A stretch of DNA of 64,000 nucleotides from Klebsiella sp. BIGb0407 (GCF_024807845.1 NZ_JANUEQ010000001.1:1048900-1112899); one strand, 5' to 3'. Positions 1 through 9,136 are shown, numbered from the stretch's first letter. Numbers and translations are program-made. The notes: generated from the sequence alone by a model not told the origin.

Positions 1-42
1 GCTGCTGTAGGGGGCGTTATCGGCCATCAGATCAGCCGCTAA
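1..42 (+). CDS. osmB: OsmB-like lipoprotein, C-terminal end only
   Basis: The window opens inside a gene whose last 13 codons read AAVGGVIGHQISR before TAA. This matches the C-terminal glycine-zipper end of the osmotically inducible outer-membrane lipoprotein OsmB, which in E. coli ends GGAAVGGVIGHQVGK. Only the tail is visible, so signal peptide and lipobox cannot be checked. Other glycine-zipper lipoproteins could end similarly. Confidence 0.6.
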   Translation, partial: AAVGGVIGHQISR

Positions 43-53
43 CTTATCCTGAA

Positions 54-85
54 AAACCGCTGTCGACATAGGTTTACAGCGGTTT
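54..85 (+). terminator. Hairpin behind the osmB-like gene
   Basis: A 10-bp perfect inverted repeat, AAACCGCTGT and ACAGCGGTTT with a 12-nt loop, lies 12 bases after the stop codon. No clear U tract follows, so it may be a terminator or an mRNA-stabilising hairpin. Confidence 0.45.
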
Positions 86-250
86 ACTCACCTCTGCAAT
101 AATATCATCTCGCTATAACCAGCTTCTTCCCTCTCCCCTGTGACAACCTGTTATCTCCTGCAACCATTTGCTATCTGCAAGACAATTTTTTCGTACAGGC
201 AAACTGGTGTTATTGTTAGTTAAGTTCCAATATATAGAAAAGGTAATATT

Positions 251-466
251 GTGCAGCCAGCAATAAAGAAAAAGATACTGAGTATTTGCGAGGCAAAAAT
301 AGCGGCTAAAGGTAGTAATGTCGGACTCTCGTTCTATGCCTTTTTTGCCAACAAAAATGATGAGCCCGAGCAGTTAATGGAAGTCGCCCAGTGGTGGATT
401 ATGGAGATGAAACTCGATCATTTTGAGAAAGCAGAGAAGATAAAATCGCTGGTACTGGCGATGTAA
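251..466 (+). CDS. Small conserved-looking protein of unknown function
   Basis: A 71-residue protein starting with GTG; AAAAGG about 6-10 bases upstream is a modest ribosome site. The sequence is soluble and compact, with a central stretch GLSFYAFFANKNDEPEQLMEVAQWW and a Lys/Glu-rich tail. It resembles small DUF6500-type proteins from memory, which I could not check. It stands alone between the osmB end and a secreted esterase. The opposite-strand frame at 374-619 has no start signal and looks like a shadow. Function unknown. Confidence 0.6.
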   Translation: MQPAIKKKILSICEAKIAAKGSNVGLSFYAFFANKNDEPEQLMEVAQWWIMEMKLDHFEKAEKIKSLVLAM

Positions 467-644
467 AGCCTTTACCTGACTCATCACTTTCAGCAACTCT
501 GGTAGTAAGGTCCATAAATCAGTAAAAAATACCTCAATTGACGACCTGAATCCTGTTCCAGGACGCCCTGATGCGGTGCTTCGTTGTATATATCGTACCT
601 GTTTTAAATATAACAACACACTTCATCACTACAGGGTCATCCAG

Positions 645-1697
645 ATGTGTATACGTCATATTCTTTTCTTATCTGCTTTATTGTTCGCAACCCAGGCGAA
701 TGCCAGTCCCGGCTTTCGTCAGGTTACATCTTCGGCGTTAAATATTTCTGTGTGGTATCCCACCGCTTCTCAAGAGGCAGTTGAATCTGTCGGCGAAAAC
801 CCGGCTTTTTTCGGTGTCAACGTCATCCGCGATGCGCCCACTTTACCAGGGCTACATCCCCTGCTGATTATTTCGCATGGCTATAACGGGAACTGGCGTA
901 ATTTGTCCTGGATTGCAGCGGCGATGGCAGAGCAAGGCTATATTGTTGCCGCCCCGGATCATCCGGGTACCACAACCTTTAATCAGGATCCCGTGGCGGC
1001 AAAACAGCTCTGGAGACGCCCACAAGAGCTGACCCGGGTTATTGATTTCATCATAAATGCGCCCAATTTATTCGGAAAAACTGATCAGGAACGAATTGCC
1101 GCTTTAGGACACTCACTAGGAGGCTGGACGGTTATGTCGCTGGCAGGCGCTCGCTTTGAACCGACACAACTGATTCAAGACTGTCAGCACTATCCACAAC
1201 GGGGTGACTGTAAATTAATAGAAAAATTGGGTATTGATAAGACACTATCTCAGGAAAAACTCGCCGCAAGTCACAGAGATCCCCGAGTTAAAGCCGTGGT
1301 TTCTCTCGATTTGGGATTAGCGCCAGGTTTTACCCCTCAGAGCCTGCATGATATTAACCTGCCAGTACTTATTCTGGCGGCCCGAATGGACAAGCTGGCC
1401 TCATTATCCGCCGAACAGGAATCAGCCTATCTTGCCGCCAACATACCTCAGAAATGGCAGCAGTTTACTGTTGTGGAAGGCACCACACACTTCAGTTTTA
1501 TGCAGCTGTGTAAACCCGGAGCAGAAGTGCTCATTAATGAAGGATCGCCTGGCGATGATATTGTCTGCAAGGATGCCCCTGGCGCTAAACGAACAGATAT
1601 CCATCAAGGTCTTATTAAGAACATTAGCTTATTTCTGAATTCATCTCTTGGCTATCACCCGCCTGCTGGCGAAATAATGTTGGAGAGGCGCCAGTAA
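645..1697 (+). CDS. Secreted alpha/beta hydrolase, dienelactone-hydrolase-like esterase
   Basis: A 350-residue protein if started at the ATG at 645. That start gives a clean signal peptide (MCIRHILFLSALLFATQANA, then SPGF), whereas the longer frame from 576 would hide it. The body is an alpha/beta hydrolase: an early ISHGYNGNW oxyanion region, the nucleophile elbow GHSLGGW near residue 155, and a late TTHFSF segment carrying the probable catalytic His. This fits the predicted dienelactone hydrolase / PAF-acetylhydrolase-like group, acting in the periplasm on an unknown ester. The last 74 bases overlap the end of the convergent AraC gene, so the two transcripts are antisense at their tails. 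Confidence 0.8.
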   Translation: MCIRHILFLSALLFATQANASPGFRQVTSSALNISVWYPTASQEAVESVGENPAFFGVNVIRDAPTLPGLHPLLIISHGYNGNWRNLSWIAAAMAEQGYIVAAPDHPGTTTFNQDPVAAKQLWRRPQELTRVIDFIINAPNLFGKTDQERIAALGHSLGGWTVMSLAGARFEPTQLIQDCQHYPQRGDCKLIEKLGIDKTLSQEKLAASHRDPRVKAVVSLDLGLAPGFTPQSLHDINLPVLILAARMDKLASLSAEQESAYLAANIPQKWQQFTVVEGTTHFSFMQLCKPGAEVLINEGSPGDDIVCKDAPGAKRTDIHQGLIKNISLFLNSSLGYHPPAGEIMLERRQ

Positions 1698-2706
1698 TAC
1701 GCTGAAATTCCCGGTTAAAATTAGATTTAGTGATAAAACCAGATTCCAGCATAATTTCGGTAACGGGCATTGGAGTGCTGAGCAACAGCTCTCTGGCCCG
1801 TTCAATCCGGAACCCGTTAATCCACTGGGATAAATTGCACTGAGCTTGTGAGTTTATTGCCGCTGAAACTTGTCGGCCGGGAATACCGGTTTTTCTCGCC
1901 AGGAGATTAAGCGTTAACTCGGAATTAAGGTAAATTTGAGTTTCACGAACGTATTTATCAAGTCTGAAATAAATCTCTGCTAATTCACCCGGTTCGATAA
2001 CAGTGCTTACAGGCCGGGCCACTTTATAAGTATCCATCACTGGTAGTGCAACGTTTTTTCCCGCTTTCAGAAGTAACACACCAATAAGGGGTAACAGTGT
2101 GACCTGGAAAATAACAATAATAACCGGAGCCAGTTTTCCGTCAGCAATACTGAAATCAAGGCTAACAATAAGATCGGTCAGCCCTGAGATACAGAGAAAA
2201 CAGCCAGCAAAAAAGGTCATTCTGGTGATATTAGATGCATCGCCCAGTCGGCTAAGAATAAAACTATCCTCGCCTCGCTTTGCCATTCGTAGCAAACTCA
2301 ATCCGTACCCGGAAAATATCAAAAAAAGAATAACGTCCGTTGCGGCAGGCCAGACTATACGCAATAAGAGGGCACCGGCTGGAGGCAGGTACAACAGCAG
2401 TGAGCGGCGCTGTCCGCTGATATCAGTCATCGAGGCAAAACTATGCCAGGCCAGAGGCGGTAAAAATATCGCCAGGCCTGACTGAATATTCCTCAGAAGA
2501 GTTGAATCATATTCCCAGCGTAAAGTACTGACAGAAATAAGAACGATACAAGCAATAAGAAAACGCACAGTACCACTGTGACGCTGTTTTTCAGGAAACA
2601 GTGCCATTGCCAGCAAATAAATCAGTGTGAATAACGTAACGACCGGAAAAGGAACAGAAATCATAACAGCAGTACCAGTGCTAACAATGACCTCAGATGT
2701 TGGCAC
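1624..2706 (-). CDS. Membrane-anchored AraC-family regulator
   Basis: A 360-residue protein with two halves. Residues about 15-220 contain roughly seven hydrophobic segments (for example VVTLFTLIYLLAMALF and a later VIIVIFQVTLLPLIGVLLL). Residues about 250-350 form an AraC/XylS DNA-binding domain with LNLLARKTGIPGRQVSAAIN as first helix-turn-helix and ITEIMLESGFITKSNFNREF-like spacing as second. Such 7TM-AraC proteins are thought to sense a signal at the membrane and regulate nearby genes; the convergent secreted esterase is a plausible but unproven target. The start is uncertain; Met15 is an alternative. Confidence 0.8.
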   Translation of the reverse strand: MPTSEVIVSTGTAVMISVPFPVVTLFTLIYLLAMALFPEKQRHSGTVRFLIACIVLISVSTLRWEYDSTLLRNIQSGLAIFLPPLAWHSFASMTDISGQRRSLLLYLPPAGALLLRIVWPAATDVILFLIFSGYGLSLLRMAKRGEDSFILSRLGDASNITRMTFFAGCFLCISGLTDLIVSLDFSIADGKLAPVIIVIFQVTLLPLIGVLLLKAGKNVALPVMDTYKVARPVSTVIEPGELAEIYFRLDKYVRETQIYLNSELTLNLLARKTGIPGRQVSAAINSQAQCNLSQWINGFRIERARELLLSTPMPVTEIMLESGFITKSNFNREFQRITGASPTLFRQQAGDSQEMNSEIS

Positions 2707-2748
2707 AAACAGAGCACCGCTGTCTCTTTTAAATCAGGGATATTCCCA

Positions 2749-3207
2749 TCAGAGCGGTAACCGGTACTCAATCACGCCGGGTTTGACCGCCACCCAGTCA
2801 TAAAGCCGCTGTGCGGTGCTATTTTTTTCCTGGGTATGCCAGTACAAGCGACCACACTGCCGCTCGCTTGCCTGCTGCTTGACGTGTTCAATCAGCTGTT
2901 TACCGATATTTTTACCCCGGCAATTTTCTGCTACAAACAAATCTTCCAGATAACAGAAATCATTAACTGACCATGTTGAACCATGAAAAACATAGTGCAC
3001 AAATCCGAGTAATGTTGCCCCTTGTTTAGCCACCGCACAATACAGGGCCTGGTCTGTATTGAAAAACCGCTGCCAGGTTTTAAGGGTGGTCTCTTCTGAT
3101 AACTGAACTTCATAAAACTGCTGATACTTTATCCACATCGGGAGCCACTGGAGATAATCATCTTCTTGTACCGCTACTACTGAGATTTCTTCATTATAAT
3201 CAGTCAT
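2749..3207 (-). CDS. GNAT-family N-acetyltransferase
   Basis: A 152-residue protein. The ATG at 3207 is preferred because AAGGTG lies about 6 bases before it; a GTG at 3216 would place that ribosome site inside the gene. GNAT features: EDLFVAENCRGKNIGKQLIEHV carries the Q/RxxGxG/A acetyl-CoA loop, and WHTQEKNSTAQRLYDWV is the typical motif B end. Substrate unknown, probably a small amine or amino acid. It is divergent from a MocR-type regulator about 100 bp away, a layout in which the regulator commonly controls its neighbour. Confidence 0.85.
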   Translation of the reverse strand: MTDYNEEISVVAVQEDDYLQWLPMWIKYQQFYEVQLSEETTLKTWQRFFNTDQALYCAVAKQGATLLGFVHYVFHGSTWSVNDFCYLEDLFVAENCRGKNIGKQLIEHVKQQASERQCGRLYWHTQEKNSTAQRLYDWVAVKPGVIEYRLPL

Positions 3208-3313
3208 ATCAATCACCTTACTGGTATTTTATCTATTGCGTGGTGAAAGAGTAACGCCTGAGGTGGTATCATATAAGATACACTTATTAAATTTTATAGG
3301 GATCCACTTTTTA

Positions 3314-4789
3314 ATGAAAAAAAATGTGGCCAGCTTTCCTGGATTATTGCTTCAGAAAGGTAAAATCAAAGACCAGTTTTATTTCGCTATTAAAGAACTG
3401 ATATTGAGCGGCCAGCTTCAGGCCGGGAAAAAAATCCCTTCCAGCAGAACCCTCAGTGAAATGATGTCAATTTCACGAAACTCTATTTTATCCGGCCTCG
3501 ACAGGCTGATTGATGAGGGGTATTTGCAGACGAAAAAGGGGTCGGGAACCTATGTTACGTCGATAATTCCGGATGAGATGATTGAGATTAAATCGCCATC
3601 ACCCCATAACGATAAAAACCCTGAACAGAAAAACGCGAATATTAATCCCCAGATAAACGCCATAAAAGAAATATGGGATAAGACCTTACCCTATGCCGGT
3701 CACAACAGAACTTTTAATATTGGTGTCGGTTGTACAGACCTCTTCCCCTATGAACTCTGGGGGCGGCTTTCCGGGCGAGTCTGGCGTCAGTTTCGTCATC
3801 AGGACTGGAAACTTAATCAGCCAATGGGATACCTGCCATTACGCCAGGCTATCAGTAAATATGTCCGCACGACTCGCGGCGTTGATTGTAGTGATGAGCA
3901 AGTGCTTATCGTCAATGGTACCCAACAAGCCATGAATCTTGCCGGCCAGGTTCTGTTGCAAAAAGGGGATCAGGTTTGGTTAGATGAGCCGGGTTATGAT
4001 GGCGCTTTAGGCGCATTTACGGCTCTTGGTGCCAAAGTGCGTCCGGTTATCAGTGATAAACAGGGAATGAATATCGATTATGCGATACGGCACTGGCCGG
4101 AGGCTAAAATGATGTTTACTTCCCCCTCGCATCAATTTCCCCTTGGTGGAACCTTAAGTTTATCCCGAAGGATGGCGCTGCTTGACTGGGCCGCTGATAA
4201 TAAGATGTGGATTTTTGAAGATGACTATAATAGCGAGTTCAGATACACCTCCCAGCCACTGCCCGCCCTGCAAGGTTTAGATAAACACCAGCGCGTTATC
4301 TACGCGGGAACCTTTTCCAAGATGATGTTTCCCGGATTTCATATCGGGTTTCTGGTGATACCGGAAAGTCTGACAGAAGCATTTAAAATAGCTAAATACT
4401 ATACCGATACCCGAACGCCTTATTTAGACCAGGCTATTCTGGCAAGTTTTATTTCGCAAGGCCATTATGCACGCCACGTCAGAAGAATAAGAAAAGCCTG
4501 CCATGAACGCCAGCAAGTCATGCTGGATGCGATACAAACTTACTTATGCGGAATAATGACGGCCGAACCGCTAGATTCAGGTATTCATCTGGTTTGCTGG
4601 TTATCCGCTGACATTCAGGAATCTGCTGTGATTGAGGAGTGCCGTAAAGCCGGGTTAGGTGCTCAGCCATTATCACGTTACAGTCAGATAAAGCCAGAAC
4701 GTCAGGCTATTCTGTTAGGTTTTGCCGCGCATTCACCTGACGAAATTATTGCAGGGGTAAAGAAACTGGCTCAGGTTTTAGCCCACTGA
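3314..4789 (+). CDS. MocR/PdxR-type GntR regulator with aminotransferase domain
   Basis: A 491-residue fusion. Residues about 15-85 are a GntR winged helix (LILSGQLQAGKKIPSSRTLSEMMSISRN; EGYLQTKKGSGTYV). The rest is a fold-type I PLP aminotransferase-like domain with NGTQQAMNLAGQVLL, EDDYNSEF (Asp contacting the PLP ring nitrogen) and the Schiff-base lysine in YAGTFSKMMFPGFHIGF. The ATG at 3314 gives the usual family N-terminus; the frame is open 26 codons further up without a better start. MocR proteins bind PLP or its aldimines as effector and control vitamin B6, amine or amino-acid genes. The divergent GNAT gene is the likeliest target. Confidence 0.88.
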   Translation: MKKNVASFPGLLLQKGKIKDQFYFAIKELILSGQLQAGKKIPSSRTLSEMMSISRNSILSGLDRLIDEGYLQTKKGSGTYVTSIIPDEMIEIKSPSPHNDKNPEQKNANINPQINAIKEIWDKTLPYAGHNRTFNIGVGCTDLFPYELWGRLSGRVWRQFRHQDWKLNQPMGYLPLRQAISKYVRTTRGVDCSDEQVLIVNGTQQAMNLAGQVLLQKGDQVWLDEPGYDGALGAFTALGAKVRPVISDKQGMNIDYAIRHWPEAKMMFTSPSHQFPLGGTLSLSRRMALLDWAADNKMWIFEDDYNSEFRYTSQPLPALQGLDKHQRVIYAGTFSKMMFPGFHIGFLVIPESLTEAFKIAKYYTDTRTPYLDQAILASFISQGHYARHVRRIRKACHERQQVMLDAIQTYLCGIMTAEPLDSGIHLVCWLSADIQESAVIEECRKAGLGAQPLSRYSQIKPERQAILLGFAAHSPDEIIAGVKKLAQVLAH

Positions 4790-4805
4790 ATAACGATATC
4801 TGATG

Positions 4806-4842
4806 ACGAAGCGAGTTGTTTTCCCTCGCCAACTCGCTTCGT
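4806..4842. terminator. Bidirectional terminator hairpin
   Basis: A perfect 12-bp stem (ACGAAGCGAGTT / AACTCGCTTCGT) sits in the 80-bp gap between the convergent MocR-type gene and the binding-protein gene. Its placement fits a terminator shared by both, although neither side has a long U tract. Confidence 0.6.
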
Positions 4843-4871
4843 AAAGTAGCGTTAATAATACCGTCTATCCA

Positions 4872-5984
4872 CTACTTCCCGTCTTTTAAGGAATAGCTCA
4901 GGGTCACAGGACTGTCCGGGATCTGAGTAAAGTTCTTAATAATATGATGATAATCGGCTTCCGGATTAAGCTGCTCTAACGCCTGCGGATACAAATCTTT
5001 TGCCAGCACTTCCATACCAATAATATTGTAAGGATGGTTATAGAAGTGATGATAGACGCCGAATACGTTACCTTTTTGCACCGGTTCTATGGTTTCAAAT
5101 GTCGGTCTGGACAGCAGTTCATTGAAGACTGGCGTCACTTCATCCTTAGTGACGTTATAACCAAAGGGTAAGACATTCTGATTAGCACGCTTAGAGCCGG
5201 TCATAATGTAGACATCCGGTTTCATCGCAATAATCTTCTCGATAGAGATAAACCCGGTACTGCCCGGCAGCAGTTCTGAACCGATATTTTTACCGCCAAC
5301 GGCTTCTACCAGCCCACCCCAGCCGTTATGTCCGTGGGTAAAGCAGCAGTTCTCACTATTACCGGCAATAGGTTCAATAAACACCGTAGGTTTATTTTTT
5401 TCTGCTTTGGTGACCTTCTGCAGTGCATTCAGTTGCTGCTGATAGTAATCCGTATACTCTTTAGCGCGCGATTCCTGATTCAGAACTGTTCCCAGTAAAT
5501 CAACGCTTTTTGCCGTATTTTCTAGCGGATGTAATTCATAATCGACAAAAATAACCGGAATATTGAGTTTCTTTAAGGCCGCTATCACACCCGATTGTTC
5601 CAGGGCTGGCTTAGCACGCAACTGCGCTATCATCACATCAGGCTGTTTTGCCAGTACGCTTTCCAGATTCACTTCACCCTGGTCACTGAACCCCATATCA
5701 ATAATGGCTTTTGAATCAGGCCATTTTTCGCTCAGCAATGCCCAGCTCCGACCATCCTGCTTTTTCAGTAAATTATTCCAGGCAACAACACGTTTAAAAG
5801 GCATTTCCCGGTCAAGCAGCGCCAGCGCCATGATGTCACGTCCGTCTTGCAAGATAACGCGCTCGGGTTCTTTCTCTAACGTGATTTTTTGGTTATCCAT
5901 ATCGGTGATTGTCACCGGATAGGTCGTTGCAGCACAACCAAGAGAAGTCAACAGCAGTCCGGACAGGATAAAACGTACTTTCAT
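4872..5984 (-). CDS. Periplasmic iron/siderophore-type ABC substrate-binding protein
   Basis: A 370-residue exported protein starting MKVRFILSGLLLTSLGCAATTYPV, with a signal peptide and a near-lipobox Cys. It has two lobes of the FecB/BtuF cluster-8 binding-protein fold: EPERVILQDGRDIMALALL and KQPDVMIAQL in lobe 1, FISIEKIIAMKPDVYIMTG in lobe 2. The motif ENCCFTHGHNGWGG is typical of a subgroup next to iron/haem transport genes. No permease or ATPase gene adjoins it, so it is an orphan binding protein here. A longer frame starts at 6023, but that start overlaps a Fur-like box and lacks a ribosome site. Ligand unknown. Confidence 0.82.
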   Translation of the reverse strand: MKVRFILSGLLLTSLGCAATTYPVTITDMDNQKITLEKEPERVILQDGRDIMALALLDREMPFKRVVAWNNLLKKQDGRSWALLSEKWPDSKAIIDMGFSDQGEVNLESVLAKQPDVMIAQLRAKPALEQSGVIAALKKLNIPVIFVDYELHPLENTAKSVDLLGTVLNQESRAKEYTDYYQQQLNALQKVTKAEKNKPTVFIEPIAGNSENCCFTHGHNGWGGLVEAVGGKNIGSELLPGSTGFISIEKIIAMKPDVYIMTGSKRANQNVLPFGYNVTKDEVTPVFNELLSRPTFETIEPVQKGNVFGVYHHFYNHPYNIIGMEVLAKDLYPQALEQLNPEADYHHIIKNFTQIPDSPVTLSYSLKDGK

Positions 5985-6002
5985 TGCAGGCCCCATGATA
6001 AA

Positions 6003-6021
6003 GAGATTGTTAATCATTTTC
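6003..6021 (-). promoter_or_regulatory. Fur-box-like site upstream of the orphan binding protein
   Basis: On the minus strand GAAAATGATTAACAATCTC matches 14 of 19 positions of the Fur consensus GATAATGATAATCATTATC. It lies about 20 bases before the chosen start at 5984, which fits iron repression of this gene. Confidence 0.5.
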
Positions 6022-6244
6022 ATTCAGGAAAATTTAACGCAGATCTCTATGTCACGTCTTACTAAACTTACACTTCGTTTAAGAACTATATACATAAGCA
6101 TACAAATTTTGCTTGTCGGGAGCTCATTGCATACTGCCCGGCAAGCAAAACGAGCATAATTTAACTTACCCTTTATTATATATTGCATAAATTGACATAA
6201 TAAATCATCATCGAGCAATACCAGATAATCAGGAGAGTGTTATT

Positions 6245-7036
6245 ATGCCAATCACCAGACCCGATACCCAGTTTCTGCACCAGCTAGCCGAGGTGGCTGA
6301 AAAACGCACCCTCGAAAGCTACCTGGAATCACATCATATTGATATATCTACTAAACCTAAAGATGGCTTCCGCTTTGATCCGGTGACTAATGTTGATCGC
6401 GAGACGGAGATATTACTGAGAGATCTGATTACACGTCACTATCCTGACCACGCCATACTCGGCGAGGAATTTGGTCAAAGTGGACAAAATCACTTTCAGT
6501 GGGTGATTGATCCGATTGACGGAACGCGGCCGTTTTTATGCGGGCTCCCGGTCTGGGGATGTCTGATTGGTTTGCTGGAACAGGGAAGAGCAACCATGGG
6601 CATCATGAGCCAGCCCTACACCGGCGACCGTTTCTGGTCCGACGGCGAACAGTCCTGGTTTTCCGGTCGTCTGGGTGAAAAAAGAATACACACGCGACAG
6701 CATGTAGAAATCCATCAGGCCATTCTTCATACCACATCACCCGAGTCCGTTGATTTATATCCCGATAATCATTTTGACCTGCTGCATGATAAAGCCCTGA
6801 TGACGCGGTATGGCGGAGAGTGTTATGCCATGGCTATGCTGGCGGCAGGCCACATTGATATTTGCGTTGAATACTCACTACAGCCTTACGATATTGTCGC
6901 TCTGATCCCCATTATTGAACATGCGGGTGGCGTTGTCACAACGATAGACGGTGGCCGGGCAGAAGGTGGCGGTGCCGTTGTCGCCAGTGCCAATGCCAGA
7001 CTTCACTTCGATGTTCTGAATATTCTTAATGCCTGA
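6245..7036 (+). CDS. Inositol-monophosphatase-family phosphatase
   Basis: A 263-residue protein with all metal-binding motifs of the lithium-sensitive phosphatase superfamily: GEEFG near residue 75, DPIDGTRPF near 90, and PYDIVALIPIIEHAGGVV near 215. Close relatives include HisN-type histidinol-phosphatases and SuhB-type inositol phosphatases; the real substrate cannot be told from sequence. It opens a three-gene same-strand group with a YbjJ-like MFS protein and a YbjI-like HAD phosphatase, suggesting uptake and dephosphorylation of a sugar or polyol phosphate. Histidinol phosphate is unlikely to be the need, because hisB in this window supplies that activity. Confidence 0.85.
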   Translation: MPITRPDTQFLHQLAEVAEKRTLESYLESHHIDISTKPKDGFRFDPVTNVDRETEILLRDLITRHYPDHAILGEEFGQSGQNHFQWVIDPIDGTRPFLCGLPVWGCLIGLLEQGRATMGIMSQPYTGDRFWSDGEQSWFSGRLGEKRIHTRQHVEIHQAILHTTSPESVDLYPDNHFDLLHDKALMTRYGGECYAMAMLAAGHIDICVEYSLQPYDIVALIPIIEHAGGVVTTIDGGRAEGGGAVVASANARLHFDVLNILNA

Positions 7037-7040
7037 TAAG

Positions 7041-7070
7041 AACCTTCAGGCAGCCCTCTGCCTGAAGGTT
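7041..7070 (+). terminator. Intergenic hairpin between phosphatase and MFS genes
   Basis: A perfect 12-bp stem (AACCTTCAGGCA / TGCCTGAAGGTT) begins 4 bases after the phosphatase stop. It lacks a U tract, so it may attenuate or stabilise rather than fully end the transcript. Confidence 0.5.
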
Positions 7071-7100
7071 TGCAAATACCGATACTGGCCGGACAAAACC

Positions 7101-8231
7101 ATGAATGACAGAGTTTCCACGCGTATTATTTTTTTCGTTGCCGGGTTAGTGACCGCCACCTGGGCAGTGATTGTTCCCTTTGCCAAAACCAATACTGGCG
7201 TTAATGACGCACTACTGGGCACTTTATTACTGTGCCTTGGCTTCGGAGCCATGGTGGCTATGCCGGTGACAGGAATACTCACTTCCCGCTATGGCTGCCG
7301 CAAAGTTATCTCTGCGGCAGTAGTGATTATCTTACTGTCTATTCCCTTTCTTTCGGTGGTGACGTCTCCACTGTTATTAGGGCTATCCCTGCTGATTTTC
7401 GGTATCGGGGTGGGAATAACGGATTGCGCGATGAACGTGCAGGCTATTCTGGTTGAGAAATCTTCCGCAAAGCCGCTCATGTCCGGATTTCATGGCATGT
7501 TCAGTGTCGGCGGTATTGCGGGCGCAGGAGCCATGACGGGGCTGATGAGCCTTGGCTTCGGCGTCGTCACCTCTACACTGATAATCGCCGCACTGGTTCT
7601 GTTCTTACTGCTGGCAAGCTTTAAGGGAATGCTACCCTATGCTAATCCCGCTGAAGGCCCGGCCTTCGCTATCCCCAGAGGTACCGTTTTAATTATTGGT
7701 ATGATTTGTTTCATTATCTTTTTAGCCGAAGGCACGGTGCTGGACTGGGGAGCACTCTATCTGGTGGAGAGCCGTAATATTCCTGAAACTCTCGGCGGGC
7801 TCGGTTTTGCGACCTTTGCTATCGCGATGACTTTTGGCAGACTCACCGGGGATTATATTGTTACCCGCTTTGGCGCACTGAAAGTGGTCATACTGGGTAG
7901 CGGTGTCGCGGCTATTGGCTTTTTGATGCTGATCAACAGCTACGCCCTCCCCCTGGTGCTGACAGGCTACCTGTTAATTGGCCTCGGCTGCGCCAATATT
8001 GTACCCGTGATGTTTTCTCAGATAGGCAAGCAAAAAAGTATGCCACAGATGGTGGCGGTACCCGCTGTGACGTCTGTCGGCTATCTCGGTATTTTAGCTG
8101 GCCCGGCAATCATCGGTTACATTGCCTGGCATAGCTCAATTGCCCATGGGTTTATTTTTGTCACCCTGCTCGTCATCGTGGCAGCCTTACTGTCATTCAG
8201 CATCAGAAACCTGCTGAAAGCCAGTATCTGA
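7101..8231 (+). CDS. YbjJ-like MFS transporter
   Basis: A 376-residue inner-membrane protein with about 12 hydrophobic segments. The ATG at 7101 (MNDRVSTRIIFFVAGLVTATWAVIVPF) starts directly before the first membrane helix; the longer frame from 7029 would run through the intergenic hairpin. GFHGMFSVGGIAGAGAMTG and the second-half GRLTGDYIVTRFG are typical of the FucP/YbjJ branch of MFS. E. coli YbjJ is encoded beside the HAD phosphatase YbjI, and the same pairing is seen here with the next gene. Substrate unknown, probably a sugar-like compound. Confidence 0.85.
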   Translation: MNDRVSTRIIFFVAGLVTATWAVIVPFAKTNTGVNDALLGTLLLCLGFGAMVAMPVTGILTSRYGCRKVISAAVVIILLSIPFLSVVTSPLLLGLSLLIFGIGVGITDCAMNVQAILVEKSSAKPLMSGFHGMFSVGGIAGAGAMTGLMSLGFGVVTSTLIIAALVLFLLLASFKGMLPYANPAEGPAFAIPRGTVLIIGMICFIIFLAEGTVLDWGALYLVESRNIPETLGGLGFATFAIAMTFGRLTGDYIVTRFGALKVVILGSGVAAIGFLMLINSYALPLVLTGYLLIGLGCANIVPVMFSQIGKQKSMPQMVAVPAVTSVGYLGILAGPAIIGYIAWHSSIAHGFIFVTLLVIVAALLSFSIRNLLKASI

Positions 8232-8335
8232 ATAATTCTATTAACCTCTTTTCTTATTTGCACTGAGTGTGTTTCCCCATCGGTGGAACACACTCACCTC
8301 TTAAAAATGCACTAAATCACACTCAAGGTGACAGA

Positions 8336-9136
8336 ATGATAAAGCTAATCATCACAGATTTAGACGGAACCTTCCTTAACAGTCAGGGTGACTATGACAG
8401 AGCTCTGTTTGCAGAAGTCAGCGCTATTATGGCGAAAAAAGGCGTTCAGTTTGCCGCTTGTACAGGTAAACAGTGTGAAAGAGTGGAAGAGTTATTTGGC
8501 GACTTCAGTGAAAACCTGTGGATTATTGGTGACAGTGCGACCCGAATCAAATTCAACGGCGAGTTTATCTTTCAGTCTCTGATCCGCAATGAAACAGGTC
8601 TGCGCATTATTGCTACTTTACAGCAGGCAAATCAGCAGCATGTGATCATTGCCTGTACCAACGATGGCGCGATTATTCGCACCGATACGCCACAATATCT
8701 TAAAGAGAAAATTCGTCGCTCATATACGAAGATGATTGAAGTGGATGACCTTGCGACTCTCAGTGCCGATTTTGTGAAGATAAGCGTTTATGATGAAAAC
8801 GGGGGTTGTCCTCAGACTCGCCCGAGCCTGAAACCTTATGAAAGTGAGGTCTATATCGTGGTCTCGGAAGCGGCCTGGATTGATATTGCCGACTACGGGG
8901 TACACAAAGGTACGACTGTACAAAAATTACAGGAGTTACTGGGAGTAGGCCCTCAAGAGACGATGGCCTTTGGTGATGGCTATAATGATCTCGAGCTGCT
9001 GGCAGCAGCCGAATACAGTTTTGCTATGCGTAATGCTTTTGAGGAAACCAAAGCTGCCGCTAATTTTGTCACCGGCAGTAATGATGAAAATGCGGTTCAG
9101 GAAACCATCAAACGTATCCTGGCGTTACAATCCTGA
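8336..9136 (+). CDS. Cof-type HAD sugar-phosphatase (YbjI-like)
   Basis: A 266-residue cytoplasmic HAD phosphatase. The ATG at 8336 has AAGGTG about 6 bases before it and starts MIKLIITDLDGTFLNS, the HAD motif I with nucleophile Asp and acid Asp. Motif II lies in FAACTGKQ, the Lys in GVHKGTTVQKL, and motif IV in MAFGDGYNDLELL. The cap is of the Cof (C2B) type. YbjI-like enzymes remove phosphate from FMN or sugar phosphates such as erythrose 4-phosphate. It is the last gene of the group that begins with the inositol-phosphatase-like gene. Confidence 0.88.
   Translation: MIKLIITDLDGTFLNSQGDYDRALFAEVSAIMAKKGVQFAACTGKQCERVEELFGDFSENLWIIGDSATRIKFNGEFIFQSLIRNETGLRIIATLQQANQQHVIIACTNDGAIIRTDTPQYLKEKIRRSYTKMIEVDDLATLSADFVKISVYDENGGCPQTRPSLKPYESEVYIVVSEAAWIDIADYGVHKGTTVQKLQELLGVGPQETMAFGDGYNDLELLAAAEYSFAMRNAFEETKAAANFVTGSNDENAVQETIKRILALQS

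Noticed and set aside
6024..6218. 64-codon minus-strand frame upstream of the orphan binding protein
   Set aside because: No ribosome site, and the region is better explained as promoter DNA; the Fur-like box adjoins it.
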